Origin: an uncultured Prevotellaceae bacterium
GTDB lineage: Bacteria > Bacteroidota > Bacteroidia > Bacteroidales > Bacteroidaceae
Assembly: GCA_945827465.1 (NCBI GenBank)
Contig: CALZOH010000023.1
Location: 1 to 20,498, forward strand
Direction of reading: 5' to 3'
Length of the DNA stretch: 20,498 nt
Within the stretch, counting starts at the first letter, position 1, and each line of letters opens with the position of its first letter. A program made the position numbers and the translations under genes. The notes beneath the pieces were generated by a model. The model was not told the origin of the DNA, did no database searches, and saw only the letters and a program-made list of their open reading frames with translations. This document shows, one piece after another, positions 7,927 through 15,351 of this stretch.

Positions 7927-8331
7927 TTATTTTAAGTATCTCTTCCTATAAGCCAGGGGCGTTTCGCCCATTTCCTTATTAAATGCGTTATAAAAACTCT
8001 GCCGTGAGGTAAAGCCACTGAAGATACCGATTTGCTCACAAGTTACGTTGTCGTACTTATGGTTGTGCATCAGGGATATGGCGTGGCGTACCCGGTGGTG
8101 ATTGACGGCAGCATTAAAGTTTCTCTTGAATCCTAAAGCCATCACCGAACTGATATGGCGCAGCGTGGTGTCCAAGTCCTTGGCCAGTGTGCTGGCTCTC
8201 AGGTTCGGATCGAGGTATCTTTTCTTGACAACGATCTCTTCCAACAAACGCAGATAGAGTGCTTCGCTCGTCTCACTACTCATCTTGAATACATAGTCGC
8301 GAACTTTATGTTCCGTTTGAGTTTTTTGCAT
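7927..8331 (-). CDS. AraC-type DNA-binding protein without a sensor domain
   Basis: From the ATG at 8331 the protein has 134 residues, and most of it is an AraC/XylS helix-turn-helix domain. The first HTH is around LRASTLAKDLDTTLRHISSV, and the second is the family signature region (CEQIGIFSGFTSRQSFYNAF then GETPLAYRKRY). There is no ligand-binding or receiver domain, so it would respond to its own abundance, a partner protein or DNA context. A TTG-initiated extension to 8358 is rejected because the -7 promoter element overlaps it. It precedes dipeptidyl peptidase III by 11 nt and likely shares its transcript, so it may regulate its own operon. Similar one-domain proteins are common in Bacteroidales. 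Confidence 0.9.
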   Translation of the reverse strand: MQKTQTEHKVRDYVFKMSSETSEALYLRLLEEIVVKKRYLDPNLRASTLAKDLDTTLRHISSVMALGFKRNFNAAVNHHRVRHAISLMHNHKYDNVTCEQIGIFSGFTSRQSFYNAFNKEMGETPLAYRKRYLK

Positions 8332-8355
8332 ACGTAGAGGGATTAATAAACCATG

Positions 8356-8363
8356 CAAAATTA
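8356..8363 (-). promoter_or_regulatory. -7 element for the araC-type/DPP III/AlkD-like operon
   Basis: On the minus strand this reads TAATTTTG, matching TAnnTTTG. No TTTG is found at the proper -33 distance. The predicted leader to the ATG at 8331 is about 21 nt. Confidence 0.5.
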
Positions 8364-8506
8364 GGCAAAATATATGACATATCCCGAGTTTTTATGATGT
8401 AAACGTCAGTGTCTTTGAACCAAAGAATGACTGAAAATGGAATGGCTGAAACGAGTCCGACGATGAAAACAGGTTGGAAAGGTGGGCGACGAGATGATAA
8501 AATGTT

Positions 8507-8514
8507 TAACTTTG
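8507..8514 (+). promoter_or_regulatory. recQ -7 promoter element next to the start codon
   Basis: TAACTTTG matches TAnnTTTG and ends 8 nt before the chosen recQ ATG (8523), which would leave a leader of only about 5 nt. No TTTG is seen at the -33 position. Confidence 0.45.
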
Positions 8515-8522
8515 CCTCATCT

Positions 8523-10364
8523 ATGGAGCGAGACATCCTGTATCAGGCGCTGAAGAAGTACTTTGGCTATACATCCTTTCGAGGTACGCAAGAAGAAATC
8601 ATCCGATGCGTGCTCTCCGGCCGTGACTGCATGGTATTGATGCCCACGGGCGGAGGCAAAAGCCTCTGTTATCAGTTACCGGCTTTGCTCATGCCGGGTG
8701 TGACGATTGTGATTTCGCCCCTGATATCGCTCATGAAAGACCAAGTCGACACATTGGTGCAAATGGGTATAGCCGCAGCGTCGCTCAATAGTATGCAGAC
8801 CGACCTGGAAGCTCGCCAAGTCATCAACGATTGCAGGGAGGGTAAGGTCAAGATTCTCTATCTTTCACCCGAAAACATCCTGGCCCGCGTCGACGACCTG
8901 CTGCGTGATTTCCCCATTTCGCTCTTTGCCGTCGACGAAGCTCATTGCGTCAGCCAGTGGGGCTATGATTTTAGGCCTGAATACACGCAACTAAACCGTC
9001 TGCGCAACCTCTTCCCCACGGTGCCGATGATGGCGCTCACGGCTACTGCAGACAAGGTTACCCGTATGGACATCCTCAACCAACTCCATTTGAGGCAGCC
9101 TCAGGTGTATGTCAGCAGCTTTGACCGTCCTAACCTAAGTCTCTCGGTGGTCAAAGGCATGAAGAAACAGTCAAAAGATAAGTTTATACGGGAGTTCATC
9201 AAGGACCACAGCGGCCAGAGCGGCATTATTTATTGCCTGAGTCGGCGTCTGGTCGACACGGTTGCCCGGATGTTGAATCAATATGGCATCACGGCGCTTC
9301 CCTACCATGCCGGGTTGACGGCCGAAGTACGTTCGTCGACCCAGGAAGCATTCGTGTACGACCGCATACAAGTGGTGTGCGCCACCGTGGCGTTCGGAAT
9401 GGGTATCGATAAAAGCAACATACGATGGGTCATCCACTATAACATGCCCAAGAGTATTGAGAATTTTTATCAGGAAATAGGCCGTGCAGGGCGTGACGGC
9501 TTGCCCGCCGACACGCTGCTCTTCTATAGTTATGCCGATGTCATCTCTCTATCGGCCTTCGCTCGCGAGAGTACGCAACACGAGATCAACGAGGAACGTC
9601 TGAAACGAATGCAGGAATATGCCGAAGCCACCGTGTGCCGAAGGCGAATCTTGCTGAACTACTTCGGTGAAACCTCTGATATGAAATGTGACAACTGTGA
9701 TGTGTGTCATCATCCGCCTCGACTGTTCGATGGCACAATGCTTGCGCAGAAAGCCCTGAGTGCAATCATGCGCAGCGAGCAGAACGTGGGCTTGAAACTG
9801 CTGGTGGACATCTTGCGTGGAAACTATAGTCAAGAGGTAAAAAGTCGCGGTTACGACCGGATCAAGACGTTTGGGGCAGGTAGAGACGTTCCACCACGCG
9901 ACTGGAACGCCTACGTCCTGCAGATGCTTCAGCTGGGGCTCATCGAAATAGCCTATCAAGAAGACAATCATCTGAAGGTAACAAGTTTGGGCAGGGAAGT
10001 GTTGTTTGAAGGACGCCCTGTATCGCTCACGGTCATCGACCGTGATGTCGTGGCACCGGGGCTGTCGAATCGGGCACCACGGACGCGTCCGCTCTTTGTC
10101 GAGGACGAACGGCCTGAGGTGACGCGGTCCGCCATCGACGACCGCGAGCTTTATGAGGCGTTGAAGCTGTTGCGCAGGCAGATAGCCGACCGTCAAGGCA
10201 TGCCTCCCTATGTTGTCTTCTCCGACCGAGTGCTCGAAGAGATGATGCGAAGATGTCCGCTCTCCGTCGACGAGTTCAGCGAGGTGCCGGGAGTGGGCGA
10301 TTACAAGCGCAGAAAGTACGGAAAGGAGTTCGTCAAGGTTATCCGAGAATTCGTCAAGGACTGA
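8523..10364 (+). CDS. recQ: ATP-dependent DNA helicase RecQ
   Basis: A 3'-5' DNA helicase acting in recombination and repair of stalled forks. From the ATG at 8523 it has 613 residues with the full RecQ order: Walker A MPTGGGKS (40-47), motif II DEAH (138-141) followed by the RecQ-type aromatic-rich loop (HCVSQWGYDFRPEY), motif VI GRAGRDG (320-326), the RecQ-Ct zinc module with Cys372, Cys389, Cys392 and Cys395, a winged-helix region (about 405-500) and a C-terminal HRDC domain (about 538-613). The frame is open back to 8409, but homologues begin at the MERDILYQALKKYFGY segment, so the shorter start is chosen. It is divergent from the araC-type operon. Confidence 0.96.
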   Translation: MERDILYQALKKYFGYTSFRGTQEEIIRCVLSGRDCMVLMPTGGGKSLCYQLPALLMPGVTIVISPLISLMKDQVDTLVQMGIAAASLNSMQTDLEARQVINDCREGKVKILYLSPENILARVDDLLRDFPISLFAVDEAHCVSQWGYDFRPEYTQLNRLRNLFPTVPMMALTATADKVTRMDILNQLHLRQPQVYVSSFDRPNLSLSVVKGMKKQSKDKFIREFIKDHSGQSGIIYCLSRRLVDTVARMLNQYGITALPYHAGLTAEVRSSTQEAFVYDRIQVVCATVAFGMGIDKSNIRWVIHYNMPKSIENFYQEIGRAGRDGLPADTLLFYSYADVISLSAFARESTQHEINEERLKRMQEYAEATVCRRRILLNYFGETSDMKCDNCDVCHHPPRLFDGTMLAQKALSAIMRSEQNVGLKLLVDILRGNYSQEVKSRGYDRIKTFGAGRDVPPRDWNAYVLQMLQLGLIEIAYQEDNHLKVTSLGREVLFEGRPVSLTVIDRDVVAPGLSNRAPRTRPLFVEDERPEVTRSAIDDRELYEALKLLRRQIADRQGMPPYVVFSDRVLEEMMRRCPLSVDEFSEVPGVGDYKRRKYGKEFVKVIREFVKD

Positions 10365-10514
10365 AACGGAGTCGTACAACCCCGTCATCTGACGGCAGAA
10401 AGGGCCGAAACGCCCTGCATGGCAAAGAAATGGGCTTGAAAAGAATGCAAACGCAGGTTTTTTGTTACCTTTGTCGCGATTTAAACATGTTCAACAAATT
10501 AAAATCATACCTTT
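10365..10514. other. recQ-trpB2 spacer with two small hairpins
   Basis: Two short inverted repeats follow recQ: CCGTCA/TGACGG (10382-10395) and AGGGC/GCCCT (10401-10416). Neither has a U-tract, so termination is uncertain. No tryptophan leader peptide or T-box is apparent before the next gene. Confidence 0.4.
10466..10473 (+). promoter_or_regulatory. trpB2 -7 promoter element
   Basis: TACCTTTG matches TAnnTTTG and would give a leader of about 38 nt to the ATG at 10515. No clear -33 TTTG is at the right distance. Confidence 0.5.
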
Positions 10515-11885
10515 ATGAGTGATAGAATCAAGAAGTATCTATTGCCAGAGACGGAGATTCCGAAGCAATGGTACAATATTCAAGCCGACATGAAGACGAA
10601 ACCGCTTCCCTTCCTGCACCCGGCGACCAAGCAACCGTTGAAAGCATCCGACCTATATCCTATATTCTGCAAGGCGTGTGCCGATCAAGAGTTAGATGAC
10701 ACCCACGCCTGGATTGATATACCCGAGCCTGTACGCGAACAATACAAGAACTACCGTTGTACGCCCCTGGTACGTGCTTATGGATTGGAACAAGCACTCG
10801 ACACTCCGGCTCACATCTATTTCAAGAACGAGAGTGTGAGCCCTGTTGGAAGCCATAAGCTCAACAGTGCTTTGGCTCAAGTATATTATAACATGGTGGA
10901 AGGTGTGAGCAACATCACCACCGAGACCGGTGCGGGCCAGTGGGGAACGGCTTTATCGTATGCTTGCCGTCTGTTTGGCATCGATGCAGCTGTCTATATG
11001 GTGAAGATCAGTTACGAACAGAAGCCTTACCGTCGTTCCATGATGCACGTTTTCGGTGCGCAGGTAACGCCCAGTCCTTCTATGTCGACCCGTGCAGGTA
11101 AGGACGTCCTTACTGCCGACCCCAGCTGCAATGGTTCACTGGGCATTGCCATCTCTGAGGCCATCGAGCTGGCTACGCAGACCAAGAATTGTAAGTATGC
11201 ACTAGGCTCAGTTCTCAACCACGTGAGCCTGCATCAGACGGTCATCGGTCTGGAAGCCGAGAAACAGATGGAGTTGGCCGGAGAATATCCCGATAAAGTG
11301 ATTGCTTGCTTCGGCGGCGGCTCTAACTTCGGCGGTCTGGCATTCCCGTTTATGCGTCACAATATCCTTGAAGGTGCCAAAACCGAGTTCATCGCAGCTG
11401 AGCCGGAGAGTTGTCCGAAGCTGACCAAGGGTAAGTTTGAATACGACTTCGGTGATGAGTCGGGCTATACACCCTTGTTGCCGATGTACACACTCGGTCA
11501 CAACTTCCAACCTGCCAGCATTCATGCCGGTGGCTTGCGTTATCATGGTGCCGGCGTCATTCTTTCGCAACTGCTCAAGGACGGTTACCTCAAGGGTGTC
11601 GACATACCGCAGTCAGAAACATTCAAGTACGGCTTGCTGTTTGCCCGCACCGAAGGTATTATACCGGCTCCTGAAAGCTGTCACGCCATTGCTGCCACCG
11701 TGCGCGAGGCCCTCAAGTGTAAGGCAGAAGGCCGTAAACAAGTATTACTGTTCAATCTCAGTGGCCATGGTTTGATCGACCTGCCTTCGTACGAGCGTTA
11801 TCTGCAGGGTGACTTGCAAGACTACGTGCCCACTGAGGAAGAACTCAACAAGTATATGAGCGAGGTTGACCCCTTGCAACCCTAA
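10515..11885 (+). CDS. trpB2: Tryptophan synthase beta-like protein, TrpB2 type
   Basis: A PLP enzyme of the tryptophan synthase beta family, which condenses indole with serine. The 456-residue length and N-terminal region (LPETEIPKQWYNI, then YRCTPLVRAYGLE) mark the longer TrpB2 subgroup rather than the roughly 400-residue TrpB1. Lys115 in VGSHKLNSA is the Schiff-base lysine, Glu137 in TETGAGQWG is the catalytic glutamate, and FGGGSNFGG (266-274) binds the cofactor phosphate. No trpA or other trp gene is nearby, as is usual for TrpB2, which is thought to salvage free indole. The start is the first ATG after the -7 element. A hairpin terminator follows. Confidence 0.94.
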   Translation: MSDRIKKYLLPETEIPKQWYNIQADMKTKPLPFLHPATKQPLKASDLYPIFCKACADQELDDTHAWIDIPEPVREQYKNYRCTPLVRAYGLEQALDTPAHIYFKNESVSPVGSHKLNSALAQVYYNMVEGVSNITTETGAGQWGTALSYACRLFGIDAAVYMVKISYEQKPYRRSMMHVFGAQVTPSPSMSTRAGKDVLTADPSCNGSLGIAISEAIELATQTKNCKYALGSVLNHVSLHQTVIGLEAEKQMELAGEYPDKVIACFGGGSNFGGLAFPFMRHNILEGAKTEFIAAEPESCPKLTKGKFEYDFGDESGYTPLLPMYTLGHNFQPASIHAGGLRYHGAGVILSQLLKDGYLKGVDIPQSETFKYGLLFARTEGIIPAPESCHAIAATVREALKCKAEGRKQVLLFNLSGHGLIDLPSYERYLQGDLQDYVPTEEELNKYMSEVDPLQP

Positions 11886-11916
11886 CATGGTCATGGGTTC
11901 ATCTTCCAGTAACTGA

Positions 11917-11972
11917 AAAAGAGCGCCATCACAGTCTCATGCCTTCATCGGAGAGACGGTGGCGCCCTTTTT
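11917..11972 (+). terminator. trpB2 terminator
   Basis: GCGCCA (11924-11929) pairs with TGGCGC (11960-11965), and GTCTC (11935-11939) with GAGAC (11953-11957), around a small internal loop. A T5 tract follows (11968-11972), and an A-rich run precedes the stem. Confidence 0.8.
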
Positions 11973-12028
11973 GTTGACGTAAAGAAAAGGCCCGACACAA
12001 CTTCATCTATCAAGAACCATCAACAACT

Positions 12029-13207
12029 ATGGCTGAATTTAACTTCGACGAAATTATCGACAGACGCGGTACGGGGGCATTGAAATACGATGTGCTCCAA
12101 GAACGCTATGGCAGCAGCGACCTACTGCCTTTGTGGGTAGCTGATATGGACTTTGCCACCCCTCATTTTATTATCGAAGCCCTTGAACAGCGGCTCAAAC
12201 ACCCTGTACTGGGTTACACCATCACTCCTGACGAATACTGGCAAACGCTGATCGACTGGCTTCGCAACCAGCACGGGTGGGAAGTCAAGCGCGAATGGCT
12301 CTCATACATACCGGGTATAGTAAAGGGCATCGGCATGGTGCTCAACGTCTTCACCAAACCGGGCGACAAAGTGATCATACAGCCTCCCGTTTACCATCCC
12401 TTCCGTCTGACACCACTGGGAAACAAACGCGAAGTGGTCTATAATCCTTTGATAGAAGAGGCCGGCGGCACTTATCGGATGGATTTTGAAGGCTTGGAAC
12501 GGCTCATCGACGACCGTTGCAAGGTGTTGATACTCTCTAACCCGCACAATCCGGCCGGCATCATGTGGGATGAGGCTCAATTGAAAGAGCTGGCAGCCAT
12601 CTGTCATCGTCATCACATCATTGTCATCTCCGACGAAATCCATTGTGACATGCCGCTCTTTGGTCATCGTCACATTCCGTTTGCCACGGTGAGCCCTGAA
12701 GCGGCGGCCTGCAGCATCACGTTCGGAGCTCCTTCAAAGACGTTCAACATTGCCGGCGTGGTGAGTTCATACTCGATAGTGCCGAATCCGGAGCTGCGCA
12801 CGCCTTTCTACCATTGGTTAGAGGCGAATGAGTTCGGCGATGCACCCATCTTTTCGGTCATTGCAACCATTGCAGCCTTTCAGAAAGGGGACGCCTGGCG
12901 TCGGGCGATGCTGAAATACATCGAAGGGAACGTGGAAATGGTGGAAAACTTCTTTGCCACCCACCTGCCCCAAATCAAACCCTGGCGCCCCGAGGCTTCC
13001 TTCCTGATATGGTTAGACTGTCGCGACCTGCATCTGTCGCAGCCGGAGCTCAATCGCCTCTTCGTCGAGAAGGCACGACTGGCGCTCAACGACGGTGAGA
13101 TGTTCGGACGCGAGGGCGTGGGCTTCATGCGCCTCAATGTAGCCTCTCCGCGTTCGGTCATCGAGGGTGCTTTGCAATCGTTACTGAAGGCATATCAGTC
13201 GCTTTGA
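12029..13207 (+). CDS. PatB/MalY-family PLP-dependent C-S lyase (cystathionine beta-lyase type)
   Basis: A fold-type I PLP enzyme of the aminotransferase class I/II group. The N-terminus (NFDEIIDRRGTGALKYD, then LPLWVADMDFATP) is characteristic of the PatB/MalY branch, whose members cleave cystathionine or cysteine to a thiol or sulfide, pyruvate and ammonia. NPHNPAG (171-177), SDEIHCD with Asp202, and APSKTFNIAG with the Schiff-base Lys237 are all in place. The C-terminal FMRLNVASPR contains the carboxylate-binding arginine. At 392 residues it is of normal length. The substrate cannot be settled from sequence. It follows trpB2 by about 140 nt across a terminator and has no clear TAnnTTTG element, so low read-through expression is possible. 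Confidence 0.92.
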   Translation: MAEFNFDEIIDRRGTGALKYDVLQERYGSSDLLPLWVADMDFATPHFIIEALEQRLKHPVLGYTITPDEYWQTLIDWLRNQHGWEVKREWLSYIPGIVKGIGMVLNVFTKPGDKVIIQPPVYHPFRLTPLGNKREVVYNPLIEEAGGTYRMDFEGLERLIDDRCKVLILSNPHNPAGIMWDEAQLKELAAICHRHHIIVISDEIHCDMPLFGHRHIPFATVSPEAAACSITFGAPSKTFNIAGVVSSYSIVPNPELRTPFYHWLEANEFGDAPIFSVIATIAAFQKGDAWRRAMLKYIEGNVEMVENFFATHLPQIKPWRPEASFLIWLDCRDLHLSQPELNRLFVEKARLALNDGEMFGREGVGFMRLNVASPRSVIEGALQSLLKAYQSL

Positions 13208-13224
13208 TGCTGACCCACCTTACT

Positions 13225-13258
13225 AAAAGACGCCGCAAACTGTTTTGCGGCGTCTTTT
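13225..13258. terminator. Perfect bidirectional terminator between convergent genes
   Basis: Fifteen-base arms (13225-13239 and 13244-13258) pair without a mismatch around CTGT. Each arm ends in a run of four A or T, so transcripts from either side leave with a short U-tract. It serves both the C-S lyase gene (+) and the DUF389 gene (-). Confidence 0.92.
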
Positions 13259-13267
13259 GGTTGATGG

Positions 13268-14617
13268 CTATTGGATGACCAACTGCAAACTGTCGGTCGC
13301 GATGCGCTGTTGCAACCATCGTTGCAGTTGCGTTCGCTCCTCTGCCGACAACTTGCTCTTCACGCGGGTCGTCGCCAGCACGAAGGTGTCGGCCTTCACA
13401 GAGTCGTGGGCCGGTGTTAGCACCGGAGCCAGGTGCAGGTCGGAGGTCTGCGGGAAGAGAATGGCCATTTCCGGACGCAAATCCAAGGACAACTGCTGGT
13501 ATTTTTCATAATAACGAAGCTGTTCCTTGAGTGAACGAACTTCCTTATTGTGTTGCTCCGTCAGCAAGGCAGTCTTGCTCTGCTCGGCCGAAAGGATTTG
13601 TTGTACCGGTAACTGCTTGGAATGATATCCTTGGATGAAGGTAAGACGGGCGTTCTCGAGATGATAGCGTTTCAAGAAGCCTCGCAAGCTGTCCTGTTGA
13701 CGTTCGTTGAGCTCTCGTCCGATGAGGGTCAGACTGATTTCCTGGCTCTTGTAGTCGGTTTCTTTCGAGATGACGGTAGCACCCATCTGGCTCATCTCCG
13801 TTTGAATGAAGTTATTGACGTTGGCACTGAAGATCGTTTGTCTCACGATGGTGTATGTCATGTATATCGAGGGGCACATGGTGACGATGATCACTGTCAA
13901 CAGATAGCGTTGCACCTTCTTTTCACGCGATTTGTCGGGGAAACTCTTGGTAGGAAACTTCATCATCCTCACTCCGACGTAGGTAGCAAAGGCAATAAAG
14001 ACCGTATTGATGAAGTAGAGGTAGAATGCACCTAAGAAATAGAGCCAATTACCACTCGCCAGCCCAAACCCGGCCGTACACAAAGGGGGCATCAAGGCTG
14101 TTGCAATGGCGACACCGGGTATCACATTGGTGTTTCCACGTGTGGAGAGGGCCAATATACCGGCTGCACCACCAAAAATGGCAATAAACACATCGTAAAT
14201 GGTAGGCGAGGTACGGGCTAACAACTCCGATTGAGCCTCTGACAGGGGCGAAGTCGCGAAGTACAGCGTGGCGGTGATGATACTGATGACCGTAGCCACG
14301 GCGTAATTGCGCAAAGACTTCTTCATGAGCGCAAAATCCGAGATGCCCGCAGCCAATCCCATACCGATGATAGGCCCCATCAAGGGTGAAATCAACATCG
14401 CTCCGATAATCACTGCAGTGGAGTTCGTGTTGAGGCCCAGCGATGCAATGAAGATAGCGAATATCAACACCCACAAATTGGCTCCTTTGAACTCGGCTCC
14501 GCTACGAATCCCCTCCGCCGTTTGGTGGAGGTCGCTGATGTCTTTATTGACACTGAAGTAATAGCGAAGAGTCGACGTGAGTGCTTGGCGCAAATGGTTC
14601 AGATGATAATCAGGCAT
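13268..14617 (-). CDS. DUF389 family integral membrane protein
   Basis: From the ATG at 14617 the protein has 449 residues. A short N-terminal region is followed by about seven hydrophobic segments, including NLWVLIFAIFIASLGL, AVIIGAMLISPLMGPIIGMG (the hallmark IGAMLISPLMGPI region of DUF389), YAVATVISIITATLYF, VFIAIFGGAAGILAL, VAIATALMPPLCTAGFGL, YFLGAFYLYFINTVFIAF and LLTVIIVTMC. The C-terminal 200 residues are soluble, with a probable coiled coil (EQHNKEVRSLKEQLRYYEKY). Family function is unknown; transport or stress roles have been suggested elsewhere but nothing here decides it. A longer frame to 14683 is rejected because the -7 element lies inside it. The gene is a single-gene unit. Confidence 0.92.
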   Translation of the reverse strand: MPDYHLNHLRQALTSTLRYYFSVNKDISDLHQTAEGIRSGAEFKGANLWVLIFAIFIASLGLNTNSTAVIIGAMLISPLMGPIIGMGLAAGISDFALMKKSLRNYAVATVISIITATLYFATSPLSEAQSELLARTSPTIYDVFIAIFGGAAGILALSTRGNTNVIPGVAIATALMPPLCTAGFGLASGNWLYFLGAFYLYFINTVFIAFATYVGVRMMKFPTKSFPDKSREKKVQRYLLTVIIVTMCPSIYMTYTIVRQTIFSANVNNFIQTEMSQMGATVISKETDYKSQEISLTLIGRELNERQQDSLRGFLKRYHLENARLTFIQGYHSKQLPVQQILSAEQSKTALLTEQHNKEVRSLKEQLRYYEKYQQLSLDLRPEMAILFPQTSDLHLAPVLTPAHDSVKADTFVLATTRVKSKLSAEERTQLQRWLQQRIATDSLQLVIQ

Positions 14618-14639
14618 AGTCGTTACAAGTTTGTTGCAA

Positions 14640-14647
14640 CAAAGGTA
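14640..14647 (-). promoter_or_regulatory. -7 element for the DUF389 gene
   Basis: On the minus strand this reads TACCTTTG, matching TAnnTTTG, with a predicted leader of about 19 nt to the ATG at 14617. A -33 TTTG at proper spacing is not seen. Confidence 0.5.
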
Positions 14648-14724
14648 AGCTTTTTCTTGATAACAACTACCCCATCTACACACCTTTCCTGCCTCTTCGA
14701 CTGACTTAACTCGATAGCCGCACT

Positions 14725-15265
14725 ACCCTCGTCGAACATGCACCTTCCCTGCCGTGAAGGGCGTATGCCCGTGCGCCATACATATTTACGATTAAATCGA
14801 TGAAAACACGATGATTGAGCCGGCCGATTTATGATTGTGTTTTCAACCAATCAAACTCCGATTTCAACCGAACAGGTGTAGGGGCGTATCGCATACGCCC
14901 TCATGTGGGCGGAAACGGAATCAACCACCAACCCAACAAAGCATTGTTTTCAATCGAACAAGTGTAGGGGCGTATCGCATACGCCCTGATGTGGGCGGAA
15001 ACGAAATGATAGCGGCGAACACATCACCATTGTCGGATGTGCCTTTTCCCTGCCATGGAGGGCGTATGCGATACGCCCCTACACATGTTCGGTTATTTCA
15101 TGGGTGACATGATGGTCGTCGAATGTGCCTTTTCCCTGCCATGGTGGGCGTATGCGATACGCCCCTACACTTGTTCGGTTATTTCACGGGTGATATGATG
15201 TCTGAACGATCGGAAATGAAATGATGGCAGCGAACATGCTGCCCTCGTCGAAGGGAGGTTGGCCC
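14725..15265. repeat. Palindromic repeat array 3 (four intact cores plus decayed ends)
   Basis: Intact cores lie at 14878-14901 and 14964-14987 (+) and at 15059-15082 and 15145-15168 (-), spaced 86, 95 and 86 bp as in array 2. A decayed - unit lies to the left (GGGCGTATGCCCGTGCGCC near 14759, with a recognisable GTCGAACATGCACCTTCCCTGCC flank). To the right, 15200-15265 resembles the array centre (GGAAATGAAATGATGGCAGC, then CCCTCGTCGAA) without a core. The core at 15145 has T in place of the first A. The array fills most of 14618-15351; besides it, the DUF389 promoter element and the groEL terminator, I see no gene there. Confidence 0.93.
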
Positions 15266-15291
15266 TGGGTTGGGGTACGAATATATAATAA

Positions 15292-15324
15292 ACACCGGTC
15301 GATGCAACGAGGCTCGACCGGTGT
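15292..15324 (-). terminator. groEL terminator
   Basis: Perfect 11-bp arms (15292-15302 and 15314-15324) enclose an 11-nt loop. On the minus strand the stem is followed by TTATTATATATTC. It is 27 nt past the groEL stop codon. Confidence 0.85.
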
Positions 15325-15351
15325 CGGGGTATTATAAACCGAAATGATTCA

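Noticed and set aside
10365..10514. Tryptophan attenuator or T-box before trpB2
   Set aside because: Only two short hairpins are seen, with no leader peptide, no T-box sequence and no terminator U-tract.
14835..15107. Open reading frames through the arrays (also 19709-20383 and 20241-20495) encoding repeated GVGAYRIRP-type peptides
   Set aside because: The unit is 86 bp, not a multiple of three, so the frame shifts from unit to unit. The peptides are the hairpin read in different frames, and the last ORF runs into adapter.
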